A stretch of 64,000 nt of DNA from Arthrobacter psychrolactophilus (GCF_003219795.1 NZ_QJVC01000009.1:1-64000); one strand, 5' to 3'; shown: positions 18,597-29,020, numbered from the stretch's first letter. Translations and numbers: made by a program. The notes: a model not told the origin generated them from the sequence alone.

Positions 18597-18649
18597 TTGA
18601 CAGCAATGTTCTACACAGAGTAGAAATAGAACTTCTACAACAAGTAGAA
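18597..18649 (+). promoter_or_regulatory. cydA promoter with two repressor-type dyads
   Basis: TTGACA at 18597-18602 and GTAGAA/TAGAAA at 18620-18626 form a promoter with a 17- to 18-base spacer. Two perfect 17-bp dyads TTCTAC-N5-GTAGAA lie at 18609-18625 (centre ACAGA) and 18633-18649 (centre AACAA), 24 bp centre to centre. The first covers the -10 box. The layout is that of a repressor operator; the adjacent BlaI-family gene is the obvious candidate regulator. Confidence 0.65.
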
Positions 18650-18691
18650 AAGTATTCGGACCCGATGTGTTTCAAGGACGAGGGGAATTTC

Positions 18692-20278
18692 GTGGAAGCT
18701 CTGGACATTGCCAGGTGGCAGTTCGGGATCGTGACGGTGTACCACTTTTTGATGGTGCCGCTCACGATCGGATTGGGCACCTTGGTCGCGCTTTTGCAGA
18801 CCCGCTGGCACAAGAGTGGCAACGAGGCGTACCTGCGTATGACGAAGTTCTGGGGCAAGGTGTTCCTCATTAACTTCATTATGGGCGTGGCCACCGGAAT
18901 CGTTCAGGAGTTCCAATTCGGCATGGCGTGGAGCGAATACAGCCGCTTCGTCGGTGATGTCTTCGGAGCTCCGCTGGCCATGGAGGCCTTGCTCGCCTTC
19001 TTCGTGGAGTCGACCTTCCTGGGCCTCTGGATCTTTGGCTGGAAGAAGTTGCCGGCCAAGATTCACCTCGCCTGCATCTGGATTGCCGTGTGCGGCTCAA
19101 TTGTTTCGGCCTACTTCATCCTTGTCGCTAATTCCTGGATGCAGCACCCCGTGGGTGTTGAGATGTTGGACGGGCGCCCTGTCATGGTGGACGCCTGGGC
19201 CGTGTTCACCAACAACACCGCCCTCGTGGCCTTCTTCCACACCATCACGGGAGCTATGGCCGTGGCCGGTGGCTTCCTCTTGGGTATCTCCTGGTACCAG
19301 CTGTGGCGCCGTCGTAAGGACGGGATCGACACCGTGGATGCCACAGGACGCGTCATTGTGGGGGAGTCCGCCACGATTCCGGGCCGCGACAAGCTCGATC
19401 ACTCGGTCTGGATCAAATCCTTGCGAATTGGCGCCGTGGTGGCCATGATTGCCTTCGCCGGATCGGCCATCTCCGGTGACCTGTCCGGAAAGCTCATGTT
19501 TGAACAACAGCCCATGAAAATGGCCGCCGCCGAGGCCGCCTGCCACGATGGCACGAGCTTCTCTATTCTCTCGCTGGGCGACGTGGGAGCTAAGGACTGC
19601 TCCGACGTCGTAGCCGTCATGGAGGTTCCGGGCCTGCTGTCCTTCCTGGCTCACAATGACTTCGACACCAACATCAAGGGCGTCAATACCCTGGTGCCCG
19701 AATATCAGGAAAAGTACGGCACACACTACCCGGATGAGGCCAAGTACGGAGATCTGGCCAATACGGAGATCAACTACGTCCCCATTATGCCTGTCACCTA
19801 CTGGGGCTTCCGCATGATGATTGGCTTTGGCGGGATTGCCGCCCTCGCCGCGGCCGTGGCGTTGTGGGTGACCCGCAAGGGCACGGTTCCGCAGGCCACG
19901 TGGCTCATGCGCCTGGCGATCTTTGGCATCCTTGCCCCATTTGGCGCCAACGCTGCCGGCTGGATCTTCACGGAGATGGGCCGCCAGCCCTTTGTCGTGG
20001 CTCCCAACCCGGCGATGAGCGGCGTCGACCAGGTCTTCATGTTTACCGCCAGCGCCGTCTCTCGTGGCGTCTCCATGGGGGAGATGGTCTTCTCCCTCGT
20101 AGCCCTGGGCACGGTTTATGCGGTGTTGCTCGTGGTGGAGGTCAAGCTCTTGACCAAGTACATCCGCGGCGGTGTGGTCTCGGCCATGCCTGAGTTGGAC
20201 CAGACGAAAAAGAAGCACGACGACGAACACGGCCCCGGCGCGGAAGGCGGCGACGATGTTCTCGCCTTTGCCTACTGA
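18692..20278 (+). CDS. cydA: Cytochrome bd ubiquinol/menaquinol oxidase subunit I
   Basis: A 528-residue membrane protein carrying hemes b558, b595 and d, oxidising quinol and reducing oxygen to water with high affinity. Seen: the N-terminal ARWQFG motif followed by the heme-ligand histidine (H18 in VYHF), the conserved acidic FFVEST segment near 105, and the family signature GRQPFVV near 430. The Q-loop is of the short type. The upstream ATG-containing frame from 18665 is less likely: the GTG at 18692 has GAGGGGA six bases upstream and yields the standard N-terminus. It is first in the cydA-cydB-cydDC operon. Confidence 0.95.
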   Translation: MEALDIARWQFGIVTVYHFLMVPLTIGLGTLVALLQTRWHKSGNEAYLRMTKFWGKVFLINFIMGVATGIVQEFQFGMAWSEYSRFVGDVFGAPLAMEALLAFFVESTFLGLWIFGWKKLPAKIHLACIWIAVCGSIVSAYFILVANSWMQHPVGVEMLDGRPVMVDAWAVFTNNTALVAFFHTITGAMAVAGGFLLGISWYQLWRRRKDGIDTVDATGRVIVGESATIPGRDKLDHSVWIKSLRIGAVVAMIAFAGSAISGDLSGKLMFEQQPMKMAAAEAACHDGTSFSILSLGDVGAKDCSDVVAVMEVPGLLSFLAHNDFDTNIKGVNTLVPEYQEKYGTHYPDEAKYGDLANTEINYVPIMPVTYWGFRMMIGFGGIAALAAAVALWVTRKGTVPQATWLMRLAIFGILAPFGANAAGWIFTEMGRQPFVVAPNPAMSGVDQVFMFTASAVSRGVSMGEMVFSLVALGTVYAVLLVVEVKLLTKYIRGGVVSAMPELDQTKKKHDDEHGPGAEGGDDVLAFAY

Positions 20279-20344
20279 GGTACTTCCTTGGCGCGCTTGT
20301 GCCGATATCACCATGAGACGTTTGCTGGAACTAAAGGACTAATG

Positions 20345-21406
20345 ATGGATTTTCTGCCTACTTTATGGTTCATACTCATCGCCGTGCTCTGGACCGGGTA
20401 CCTCTTCCTCGAGGGCTTCGATTTGGGTGTTGGCATGCTCATGAAGACCTTTGCCCGTGACGAGAAGGAACGCCGACTGCTGCTCAACACGGTGGGGCCC
20501 GTCTGGGACGGCAACGAGGTGTGGCTCCTCACCGCTGGTGGGGCAACCTTTGCCGCGTTCCCGTTTTGGTACGCCTCGCTCTTCTCCGCGCTCTACATTC
20601 CCTTGGTGTTCGTGCTGCTGGCCTTGATCTTCCGGGCCGTGGCCTTTGAATACCGCGGCAAGATCCATTCGGATCGCTGGCGCACAACCTGGGACTGGGC
20701 CATCGCGCTGGGATCCTTCGTTGCCGCCTTTGGTGTGGGTGCCATGCTGGCGCTGACGACCACCGGTCTGCCGCTTAATGAGAACGGCGACCGCGTGGGT
20801 GGCCCCTTCGCCTGGTTCACGGGATACGCCGTCGTGGGAGGTCTCGCCCTTGTCGGCTTTGCCCTGGTCCACGCCGCCGCATTCATCGCCCTCAAGACCG
20901 ACGGCGAGGTCCGCCACCGCGCCCGGCGGCTCGTGGGCCGATACCTGCCGTTCGCCCTGCTCCCCATGGCCGTGTGGGCCATTGCCGTGGCAGTGGAGAA
21001 CGGCAAATGGTTTAGCTGGGTATTGATCGCCGTTGCCGTGGTGGCTGCCGTCGCCTCATGGGTGGCTAACCGTGCAGGGCGTGAGGGACGCAGCTTCCTA
21101 GGCCTGGGTGGCTTCCTCCTGGCGGGCGTTGCTGCAATCTTCAGTGCGGTCTTCCCCGTGGTCCTGCCATCCACCCTGAACCCGCTGTGGAATCTGACGG
21201 TGGAGAACGCCTCGTCCTCGAGTTATACGCTGACGCTGATGTCTATCGTGGCTGCCGTGGGTGTTCCCTTGGTGTTGGCCTACCAGGCGTGGACCTACTG
21301 GATCTTCCGCAAGCGCATCAGCGTGGCACACCTGCCCGAACCGCATGACTTTGCTCCCGCCGTCGGACCTGCCGCGGGAACTGCTGCCGTAGGCGGAAAG
21401 AACTAA
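20345..21406 (+). CDS. cydB: Cytochrome bd oxidase subunit II
   Basis: A 353-residue partner of CydA with nine or so membrane helices. The N-terminal WFILIAVLWTGYLFLEGFD segment and the GPVWDGNEVWL motif are hallmarks of CydB. Two adjacent ATGs occur at 20342 and 20345; AAAGGA at 20333-20338 is spaced better for the second. It lies 66 bases after cydA and one base before cydDC, so the three genes are one operon. Confidence 0.95.
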   Translation: MDFLPTLWFILIAVLWTGYLFLEGFDLGVGMLMKTFARDEKERRLLLNTVGPVWDGNEVWLLTAGGATFAAFPFWYASLFSALYIPLVFVLLALIFRAVAFEYRGKIHSDRWRTTWDWAIALGSFVAAFGVGAMLALTTTGLPLNENGDRVGGPFAWFTGYAVVGGLALVGFALVHAAAFIALKTDGEVRHRARRLVGRYLPFALLPMAVWAIAVAVENGKWFSWVLIAVAVVAAVASWVANRAGREGRSFLGLGGFLLAGVAAIFSAVFPVVLPSTLNPLWNLTVENASSSSYTLTLMSIVAAVGVPLVLAYQAWTYWIFRKRISVAHLPEPHDFAPAVGPAAGTAAVGGKN

Positions 21407-21407
21407 C

Positions 21408-24400
21408 ATGAGCCCCCGTCCCGCACTGCCCGAAGGAAAATCCACCCGTCTGGCCCTGGCTGGTCTTGCCGGCCTCTCCGCCCTCAAGGCCGTGGCCCTG
21501 GTCCTGCTCATGGGTGCCTTGGCCCATGCCCTCGGGCAGTGGGCTGCTGGCGATGAGCTCAACGCGACCCAGTTGATCGTGCAGGGCAGTGTGGGTTCCG
21601 GTCTCTTGGGGCTCACGGTGTGGGGGCAGTCCGTGTTGGCTCGTCGCGCCGCGCTGGGGACCAAGGAGGAGTTACGGGCCAAGCTCGTCGCGCACCGACT
21701 CAACCCCCGCTCCGGAGGCTCATCCCATGGTGGGGAGACGCGGGGCGGGGTGGGAGCCGAATCGATGCTCGCCAGCCGTGGCCTGGATGGGCTCGACAAC
21801 TACTTCAGCAACTACCTCCCGGCCCTCGTGAGCTGTGCCGTGTTGCCCCTTCTCGTCGGGGTGCAGATCCTCATCGCCGATTGGGTCAGTGCCTTGATCG
21901 TGGTCCTGACGGTGCCGCTCGTGCCCGTCTTCATGATCTTGATTGGCTTCCACACACAAGAACGTGTGGAAGCCGCCGCCAGCGGACTGGATCGACTCTC
22001 CAACCACCTGCTCGAGCTCGCCCGCGGCCTGCCCGTGCTCGTCGGCTTGCGCCGCGCGGCAGCCCAGCGCAAGGCCCTGGCCGATGTGTGCGAGTCGTAC
22101 CGCGTCTCGACCATGGCAACACTGCGTACCGCGTTCCTGTCCTCGATGGCGCTGGAACTCATCAGTACCATCTCTGTTGCCGTGGTGGCCGTGTTCATTG
22201 GTGTCCGTCTTGTCAGCGGGGACATGGGACTCGAAGCCGGACTCCTGGCCCTCATGCTCGCACCCGAGTGCTTCCGCCCCTTGCGCGACGTGGGAGCCGC
22301 TCACCACGGTAGCGAGGACGGAGTGGAAGCACTGCGCCGGGTCAAGGAAATTCTTGGCGAGGAGACAACGCCTGCGACTCAGAAGGATGAGGCGCTCGCA
22401 GCCGTCACGAATGGCAACGCGGTCCAGGGAGAACTGGTACTGCGGATCGAGAATCTTTCGGTCAGCTATCCCGGACGCGGTGCCGCTGTGGTGGACGGAT
22501 ACAGTGCGGAGCTGGCGCCGGGTGAGGCTCTCGTGCTCGCAACGCCCAGTGGGAGCGGCAAGTCCACGATCCTTGCCGCGATCGCCGGGACCCTCGATGG
22601 CGGCGCAACGGAGCGTGAAACAGTCAGTATCACGGGAAGCCTGCAGCGTCGTACTCCGGGGGCACAGGTCTTCGTGGCCCAACACCCGGTCTTTACGGAA
22701 GAGACGGTTCTCGCCGAGCTCGCCCTTTACGCCGCAGGTCCCCAGACTCGCCCCGTCGAGACCGCGCTGCTCATCTCAGCCCTGAAGGATGTCAATGCCG
22801 CACACCTGGCACAGCGCACCGTAGTTGATTGCAGCCCCGGTGAACTCCGCCGTGTTGCCGTGGCCCGCGCGCTGGCACGCATCGCCGCCGATCCGGCCAT
22901 CGAACTCGGACTCTTCGACGAGCCCACGGCCCATCTCGATCCCATGTCCGCCACGGCAGTACGCGGTGCCTTGCTCAAGCTCCGGGGGAGCGTGGCTCTC
23001 ATCGTGGCCACCCACGACCACGTGCTGGCAGCCCTCCTGAACGGAACCGTACCAGCAACTGCGGGCGCGCTCGCAGCTACTGGGCCGCAGGATCTCCTCG
23101 CGACGGCCAGCGACGCTCCGTCGCCCTGGGAAGAGCTCCCGGAGGTTGCTGTGCCGAAACTCTCGTGGCGCCATGTGCGGGCCCTGCCTCTTCGCTCGCC
23201 GCGATTTGCGTTGGGCGTGCTGCTCTCGGCCCTTGCCACCCTGAGCGCGGCGGCGTTGAGTGGCATCTCCGGATGGTTGATTGTGTGGGCTGCCGATCAG
23301 CCGCCCATTTTGTACCTCATGACCTTGATCGTGGGCGTTCGCGCCTTCGGCATTGGCCGCTCCATCTTGCGCTACTGTGAACGGCTCATGACACACGACG
23401 CCGTCTTCCGCTGGGCCGCACAGTTGCGCCTGCGCCTGTGGGACTCCCTCGGATCCTCTGTCCTGCATTGGGGCAAGCTGAGCCGTTCCGGCGGCGCCTT
23501 GGGTAGCCTCGTGGCCGACGTCGATGAGCTGCGCGACGCCGTTCCCCGCGCCGTGGTCCCGCTTCCTGCCGCGATCCTGTCCTACGGTGCCGTGCTCTTG
23601 ACCGTGTTCCTCATGGTCCCCGAGGTCACCTGGATCGTGCTGGCCCTCGGGGTTCTGGCCCTTGTGGTCTTGCCCATCGTGGTCCTCGCGGCTCAGCGCC
23701 GTGCCTCGGCTGCGGCCGCGCTGCATCGTGTGTGGCTTGCCGGACGCATCACCACCTTGTTTGCCGCGGCGCAGCAGCTCAGCGCCAACGGCGTGGGCCG
23801 GGCCGAGGCGCAGCGATTCCGCACGCAAGACGCTGCCGTGGCCAAGCCGCTGCGACGTCTCGCCTGGGCCGACGGGCTGGGACAGGGCGCCGTGACGCTG
23901 CTGACCTCCGTGGCGGCCATCGCCGTTGCCGCCACCGCTATTGCTGCGGGGGCCGATCCTCGAGCGGCGGCCGTCGTGGCCCTCCTCATGCTGGCCTTGG
24001 CAGAACCCCTGGGGCAGTTCGTCGAGGCAGTGTCCGCCTTGCCGGCTCTGGCTGCCATGATGCGCCGCACCCTGCCGCTTTTGGATGCTCCCACGACCGT
24101 CCTGAGTGCTCCGGAGAACCTCGGTACCAGCGACGCCGTCACGGAGCTGGCCGTAGAAAGCATCACGGCTCGCTACCCCACCACGGCCAATCCGGTCTTG
24201 AGCAATGTCAGCGGCGGCACGCGTCGCGGCCAGTGGTGGACCGTCAGCGGTCCTTCGGGATCGGGCAAGTCCACCCTGCTGGCCGTGCTCCTAGGCTTCC
24301 TGCCGAGCGAGCGGGGTCGGTATCTGCTCAACGGTCAGCCGGCCACGGCCCAGGCACTGGAGCACATTGCCTGGTGCCCGCAGGATTCTTACCTCTTCAA

Positions 24401-24809
24401 CTCCACCCTGCGCGGAAATCTCGCCATCGCGAAGCCGGCACACCAGCCGCCCACGGAGGCAGCGCTGCGCCAGGCCCTGACCACGGTGGGACTTGGGCCT
24501 TGGCTCGAGAGTCTCCCGCAGGGACTGGACACCCGGGTGGGCCCCGGCGGGCATCACCTGTCGGGTGGGCAGCGGACCCGCGTGTCGGTGGCGCGCACGC
24601 TCGTGGCGGGGGCCGACGTCGTGCTTCTCGATGAACCCACAGCACACCTGGGCGAGGACGAGGCGGAACAACTCATCGTGGATCTGCGTGCGGCCCTGAC
24701 GCAGGCTGCCGTGGTCCTGGTGACGCACGACGACGAACTGGCCCATAGCGGCGACACGCACCTTCGCCTCGGGGAGACTGGGGTGGAAGTGGCGACCGCT
24801 CGGCTTTAG
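21408..24809 (+). CDS. cydDC: Fused thiol reductant ABC exporter CydDC
   Basis: A single 1133-residue protein containing both halves of the CydDC transporter, which exports cysteine/glutathione-type thiols and is needed for cytochrome bd assembly. The first half has membrane helices, then an ABC domain with SGSGKST near 382, a degenerate signature CSPGE near 475 and LGLFDEPTAHLD near 500. The second half has membrane helices (about 590-870), SGSGKST near 949, a canonical LSGGQ near 1051 and VVLLDEPTAHLG near 1072. Unequal signatures suggest one degenerate ATP site. In E. coli the halves are separate genes; fusion is common in Actinomycetota. It starts one base after the cydB stop. Confidence 0.92.
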   Translation: MSPRPALPEGKSTRLALAGLAGLSALKAVALVLLMGALAHALGQWAAGDELNATQLIVQGSVGSGLLGLTVWGQSVLARRAALGTKEELRAKLVAHRLNPRSGGSSHGGETRGGVGAESMLASRGLDGLDNYFSNYLPALVSCAVLPLLVGVQILIADWVSALIVVLTVPLVPVFMILIGFHTQERVEAAASGLDRLSNHLLELARGLPVLVGLRRAAAQRKALADVCESYRVSTMATLRTAFLSSMALELISTISVAVVAVFIGVRLVSGDMGLEAGLLALMLAPECFRPLRDVGAAHHGSEDGVEALRRVKEILGEETTPATQKDEALAAVTNGNAVQGELVLRIENLSVSYPGRGAAVVDGYSAELAPGEALVLATPSGSGKSTILAAIAGTLDGGATERETVSITGSLQRRTPGAQVFVAQHPVFTEETVLAELALYAAGPQTRPVETALLISALKDVNAAHLAQRTVVDCSPGELRRVAVARALARIAADPAIELGLFDEPTAHLDPMSATAVRGALLKLRGSVALIVATHDHVLAALLNGTVPATAGALAATGPQDLLATASDAPSPWEELPEVAVPKLSWRHVRALPLRSPRFALGVLLSALATLSAAALSGISGWLIVWAADQPPILYLMTLIVGVRAFGIGRSILRYCERLMTHDAVFRWAAQLRLRLWDSLGSSVLHWGKLSRSGGALGSLVADVDELRDAVPRAVVPLPAAILSYGAVLLTVFLMVPEVTWIVLALGVLALVVLPIVVLAAQRRASAAAALHRVWLAGRITTLFAAAQQLSANGVGRAEAQRFRTQDAAVAKPLRRLAWADGLGQGAVTLLTSVAAIAVAATAIAAGADPRAAAVVALLMLALAEPLGQFVEAVSALPALAAMMRRTLPLLDAPTTVLSAPENLGTSDAVTELAVESITARYPTTANPVLSNVSGGTRRGQWWTVSGPSGSGKSTLLAVLLGFLPSERGRYLLNGQPATAQALEHIAWCPQDSYLFNSTLRGNLAIAKPAHQPPTEAALRQALTTVGLGPWLESLPQGLDTRVGPGGHHLSGGQRTRVSVARTLVAGADVVLLDEPTAHLGEDEAEQLIVDLRAALTQAAVVLVTHDDELAHSGDTHLRLGETGVEVATARL

Positions 24810-24818
24810 GCTGGGACG

Positions 24819-25808
24819 ATGACATATGCACATCCTGCCGCCGCCCGTCCGCCATATCCTGTTGTGCCTGGGCTGAGCTTCCGGTCCCTGGCCGAGCCCG
24901 ATGTGGACGCGTGGCTGGAGCTTGTCAAACGCATTGCCGCCCATGAGAAGGCGCCGTGGCATGCCCAGTACTCCGAGCTCGTGGCCGCGATCTTTGACGA
25001 GGTCAACCCGGTGACGGAGAATTCCATCGTCGGGGTGGACGATGCTGGCGTGCCGCGGGCATATGGGCGCGTGTCCAAGAACGTTGCGGGCGAGAAGGCG
25101 CATGTCTCCGGCGGGGTAGATCCGAGCTGGCAGCGCCGTGGGGTGGGTGCGGCGATCCTGGCGTGGCAAGAGGCACGGACCGCCGTCCGGTTCTTGCAGG
25201 ATGGGCAGGGACATCCCACGGCCCGCGACTATGTCGAGGAGGACAACCCGGCACTGGCGGCTCTCTTGTCGGCTGCCGGGTACTCGATCGTGCGGTACTT
25301 CTCGGAGATGGTCAGGCCCCTTGACCAGACGCCCCAGCCTGGTGAACTCGAGGGGATCTCCATCGTGACGTGGACCCCGGAACTCAGCGAGGCCGCACGT
25401 GTGGCGCACAATGAGGCCTTTGCCGACCACTGGGGTTCCGAGCCGCGCTCCGTGGAACAGTGGCAGATTCAAATGAAACACGAGCATCTGCGCCTGGATC
25501 TCTCGACCCTGGCCGTGGATGACGCGACGGGTGAGATCGCCGGATACCAGCTGGCCTCGGTTGACCCGGACTCCAGCAATGGTCGCAAGGAAGGCTACAC
25601 GGAGCTTTTGGGTGTCCGGCGTCCATGGCGCGGGCGTGGCATCGCCCCGGCGCTGTTGCTCGACGCTATGGCTCGCTTTAGCGCTAACGGCTTGGAATTT
25701 GCGGCCCTGGATGTCGACACGGAAAATCCCAGTGGGGCCCACGGACTCTACGCCCGCATGGGTTATGCGCCGGTGCGTAGCAGCATGGCCTGGGACAAAG
25801 CGCTCTAG
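24819..25808 (+). CDS. Tandem-GNAT N-acetyltransferase
   Basis: A 329-residue protein with two GNAT domains. Acetyl-CoA-binding signatures are RRGVGAAILAW near 107 in the first domain and RGRGIAPALLL near 270 in the second; only the second also has the full C-terminal NPSGAHGLYARMGY motif. The architecture is like mycothiol synthase MshD and many uncharacterised actinobacterial acetyltransferases. I do not see MshD-specific motifs strongly enough to call it, so the substrate is unknown. It begins nine bases after cydDC and may be the last gene of that transcript. Its stop lies inside the terminator stem. Confidence 0.85.
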   Translation: MTYAHPAAARPPYPVVPGLSFRSLAEPDVDAWLELVKRIAAHEKAPWHAQYSELVAAIFDEVNPVTENSIVGVDDAGVPRAYGRVSKNVAGEKAHVSGGVDPSWQRRGVGAAILAWQEARTAVRFLQDGQGHPTARDYVEEDNPALAALLSAAGYSIVRYFSEMVRPLDQTPQPGELEGISIVTWTPELSEAARVAHNEAFADHWGSEPRSVEQWQIQMKHEHLRLDLSTLAVDDATGEIAGYQLASVDPDSSNGRKEGYTELLGVRRPWRGRGIAPALLLDAMARFSANGLEFAALDVDTENPSGAHGLYARMGYAPVRSSMAWDKAL

Positions 25809-25843
25809 TGTGTGCTCCGCGCAGCTGCGCACACACTAGAGCG
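25801..25843. terminator. Terminator between GNAT and DinB-like genes
   Basis: CGCTCTAGTGTGTG at 25801-25814 pairs perfectly with 25830-25843, containing the GNAT stop codon (25806-25808) and ending three bases before the convergent gene's stop. Confidence 0.8.
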
Positions 25844-25845
25844 GC

Positions 25846-26364
25846 TTAGGCGTTGATGTCGTGCAGGTGATGCACCACGTCGTGGAGGAAGTACCCGGCC
25901 AAGGTCAACACGGTGAAGGTGGATCCGTTGCTGCGGAATCCGCGACGCCCCCACTGCTCCACCGTAACGGCGGCAAAGGCGGCCGCGGCGTCCAGCCCGT
26001 TCTGCACGAGCTCGCGCGAGACCACCTCGGGATCCAGGGCGGAGTAGTTTCCGTCTAAGGCAGCCTGATCTTGATCCCAATTGGCAAAGGTGGGGTTGTC
26101 TTCGCGCACCATGAGTTCTAAGCGTTCGGTGAAGACCTCGAAGACGTCTCGCACGTGCGCGCTGTATTCCACGACAGACCAGGTTTCAGGGTTGGGTCGT
26201 TCCTCAGCAGTGGGGCGTCGAAGGGCGCCCTGCCAGCGCGGCAGGAGCGCCGGAAGCAGGGTGGCCGCCGTGGCAGGGGTCGCCGTCGCCGCATTGAAAC
26301 CGCAGTCGGGGCAGGTACGTTCCAGAACCCAGGTCCAGTCTTTTGTGTCAGAAATGATCGCCAT
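25846..26364 (-). CDS. DinB family protein
   Basis: A 172-residue protein of the DinB/YfiT four-helix fold. The probable metal ligands are histidines in EYSAHVRDV near 88 and in HDVVHHLHD at the C-terminus. An N-terminal CPDCGF motif (about 19-24) is a feature of an actinobacterial subgroup. Members are thiol-dependent S-transferases or hydrolases, often using mycothiol or bacillithiol; the actual reaction is not shown here. The ATG at 26364 has a weak ribosome site. It lies downstream of parC on the same strand, read leftward. Confidence 0.8.
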   Translation of the reverse strand: MAIISDTKDWTWVLERTCPDCGFNAATATPATAATLLPALLPRWQGALRRPTAEERPNPETWSVVEYSAHVRDVFEVFTERLELMVREDNPTFANWDQDQAALDGNYSALDPEVVSRELVQNGLDAAAAFAAVTVEQWGRRGFRSNGSTFTVLTLAGYFLHDVVHHLHDINA

Positions 26365-26416
26365 GCGCTCAGTCTAAATGGATTCCTTCCACGCCTGCCC
26401 CGATGCGTCGGCTTCA

Positions 26417-29020
26417 TTACTCCAAGGGAAGTTCGAATGCTTCCTGCGTGACTTCCGGGACGGGCGCTGTCACTGCGGGGGCCGTCACAGGTGCCGTCGT
26501 CACCGGGGCGGCGTCGCCGCTTACGGGAGCCGTGTCGATGCTGCTTAGGCTCGGGCCCACGAGGTCAATCGCGGCGCTGAGCGCCACGCCGGAACCGTCG
26601 CGGTGGCCGTGCTCCACCGGCAAGGCCCGCACCACGCCGGCACTGCTGGAGGCCTTGGCCGGGCCATGACCTGCCCAGGCGACGAACAAGCGATCCTCAC
26701 CCTTCAAGAAGCGATGCGCCCGGACGCCGCCGGTGGCACGTCCCTTCGCGGGATACTCGGAGAAGGCCGTCACCTTGGCCGAGCCCGACGGCGTGCCCGG
26801 CAAGGCGTCCTGCCCGCCAGCGACCGTGACAACAACAGCCTCGGCATCGTGAGGCGAGACCACGTTGAAGGAGAGCACCACGTCGCCGGCGCCGAGCTTG
26901 ATGCCGGCCATGCCGCCGGCCGTACGGCCCTGGGGACGGACGTTAGCGGCACTGTACCGAAGCAACTGGGCGCCCTGCGTGAGGAAGACGAGTTCGTCGT
27001 CGTCCGTTGCTACCTCAGCGCCTACAACATAGTCCTTGGGCTTGAGGGAAATGTACTCCCAATCGTCGCGGTTGAGCGGGTACTCCGGGGTGACGCGCTT
27101 GACCACACCCGTGGCCGTTCCCACGGCAAAGACGCTGTTGAGCGGCACGAAGCCCACGAGGGATTCGCCCTTGGTCAAGGTGATGAAGTCCTTGGCGGCG
27201 ACGCCTCCGGCCAGGTTTGGCAGGGCGGCCGTGGGAGGCAGTACGGGCATGTCCACCACCTGCAGGCGCAGCATGCGGCCCAGCGAGGTCAGGGCGCCAA
27301 TCTCGGCCCGTGCGGTGGTCTTCAGGACGGAGGAGAAGACATCGTGCTTGCTGCGGCCGCCGGATTCCACGAGGGGATCGGCCGTGCTGGTGCGGGCGAT
27401 CTGGCCCGTGGCGCTGAGCAGCACCCAACACGGATCGTCGGCGATTTCCAGGGCGAGCGGGACAGCCTTTCCGGGTTTCCCGCCCGGGCCCGCAGCCAAA
27501 GCCTTAGCCACCGAAGGGGCCAAGGCCTCGGATTCGAGCAGGACCGTGCGGCGCGGGGTGGCGTACTTGGCGGCAACCTCACCGAGCTCATCCGATACGA
27601 GGCGATGCAGCACCTCCTGCGAGCTAAGAATTTCCTCGAGGGCTGCGATCTCGCGGCGCAAGTCATCACGCTCGGTTTCCAGTTCCACCATGGAGAACCG
27701 CGTCAGGCGGCGCAGCTGCAGGTCCAGGATGTAATTGGCCTGGATCTCGGAAAGATCGTAGATCGACATGAGCCGTTCGCGAGCCGACGCCACCTCATCC
27801 GAGGTGCGGATGATCTGAATCACCTCGTCGATGTCCACGATGGCGATGAGCATGCCCTCGACCAGATGCAGGCGGTCCTGCTTTTTGCCCAGACGGAACG
27901 CCGTGCGGCGCCGCACCACATCGATACGGTGCGCCACAAAGACCTGCAGCAGCTGCAGGAGCCCGAGCGTCTGCGGCTGGCCGTCGACCAGGCAGACGTT
28001 GTTAATGCCGAAGGATTCCTCCAGCGGTGTGTACCGGTAGAGCTGCTCCATGACGGCGGCCGGGTTGAAACCGTTCTTCAGCTCAATGACCAGACGCAGG
28101 CCATTCTTGCGGTCGGAGAGATCGATGAAGTCCGCAATGCCCACCAACTTCTTGTTGTTGACGGCGTCCTTAACTTTTTCCTTAACCTTTTCCGGACCGA
28201 CCAGGTACGGCAGCTCGGTCACGACCAGTCCCACGCGGCGGGCGGAAAGCTGTTCGACGGCGATCTTGGCGCGCGTCTTGAAGGAACCGCGCCCGTTGGC
28301 GTAAGCGTCCCGGATACCTTGGAGCCCTACGATGCGCCCACCCGAGGGCAGGTCGGGGCCGGGAACGTACGCCATGACGTCCTCGAGCGTGGCCTCGGGG
28401 TTTGCGATGAGGTGCTGGGCGGCGGCAATGACCTCGCCCAGGTTATGCGGAGCCATGTTGGTGGCCATGCCCACCGCGATGCCGCTAGCGCCGTTGACGA
28501 GCAGATTGGGATACGCCGCCGGCATCACGGAGGGCTGCATCATCTGGTTGTCATAGTTGGGGACAAAGTCCACCACGTTCTCATCCAGATGCCCGGTCAG
28601 CTCCAAGGCTGCTGCGGCAAGGCGGGCCTCGGTGTACCGAGGGGCTGCGGGGCCGTCGTCGAGCGAGCCAAAGTTGCCGTGTCCATCAATGAGGGGCAGA
28701 CGCAGCGTCCAGTCCTGGGCCATGCGCACCATGGTGTCGTAGATGGCGGTGTCGCCGTGTGGGTGGAGCTTTCCCATGACCTCGCCCACCACGCGGGCGC
28801 TCTTGACGTGCCCCTTGTCGGGGCGCAATCCCATTTCGCTCATCATGTACAGGATGCGTCGCTGCACAGGCTTGAGTCCGTCGCGGGCGTCAGGCAGCGC
28901 GCGGGAGTAAATCACCGAATAGGCGTACTCAAGGAAGGAGCCTTCCATTTCACTGGAAACATCGATATCTACGATGTTCTCAACGAAGTCGTCGGCTACG
29001 GGAGGTTGACGCTTGGCCAT
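26417..29020 (-). CDS. parC: Type IIA DNA topoisomerase subunit A (ParC/GyrA-like)
   Basis: An 867-residue DNA breakage-reunion subunit, partner of the B subunit at 14945-17056. The catalytic tyrosine is Y129 in APRYTEARL, and the quinolone-resistance region [10 protein letters not shown] is at 86-95. The C-terminal beta-pinwheel (about 520-830) is followed by a Pro/Ala/Thr/Val-rich tail. No clear GyrA box was recognised, which with the separated locus favours a ParC-like second topoisomerase over GyrA. The A and B genes are 9 kb apart with the cyd operon between them. Confidence 0.88.
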   Translation of the reverse strand: MAKRQPPVADDFVENIVDIDVSSEMEGSFLEYAYSVIYSRALPDARDGLKPVQRRILYMMSEMGLRPDKGHVKSARVVGEVMGKLHPHGDTAIYDTMVRMAQDWTLRLPLIDGHGNFGSLDDGPAAPRYTEARLAAAALELTGHLDENVVDFVPNYDNQMMQPSVMPAAYPNLLVNGASGIAVGMATNMAPHNLGEVIAAAQHLIANPEATLEDVMAYVPGPDLPSGGRIVGLQGIRDAYANGRGSFKTRAKIAVEQLSARRVGLVVTELPYLVGPEKVKEKVKDAVNNKKLVGIADFIDLSDRKNGLRLVIELKNGFNPAAVMEQLYRYTPLEESFGINNVCLVDGQPQTLGLLQLLQVFVAHRIDVVRRRTAFRLGKKQDRLHLVEGMLIAIVDIDEVIQIIRTSDEVASARERLMSIYDLSEIQANYILDLQLRRLTRFSMVELETERDDLRREIAALEEILSSQEVLHRLVSDELGEVAAKYATPRRTVLLESEALAPSVAKALAAGPGGKPGKAVPLALEIADDPCWVLLSATGQIARTSTADPLVESGGRSKHDVFSSVLKTTARAEIGALTSLGRMLRLQVVDMPVLPPTAALPNLAGGVAAKDFITLTKGESLVGFVPLNSVFAVGTATGVVKRVTPEYPLNRDDWEYISLKPKDYVVGAEVATDDDELVFLTQGAQLLRYSAANVRPQGRTAGGMAGIKLGAGDVVLSFNVVSPHDAEAVVVTVAGGQDALPGTPSGSAKVTAFSEYPAKGRATGGVRAHRFLKGEDRLFVAWAGHGPAKASSSAGVVRALPVEHGHRDGSGVALSAAIDLVGPSLSSIDTAPVSGDAAPVTTAPVTAPAVTAPVPEVTQEAFELPLE

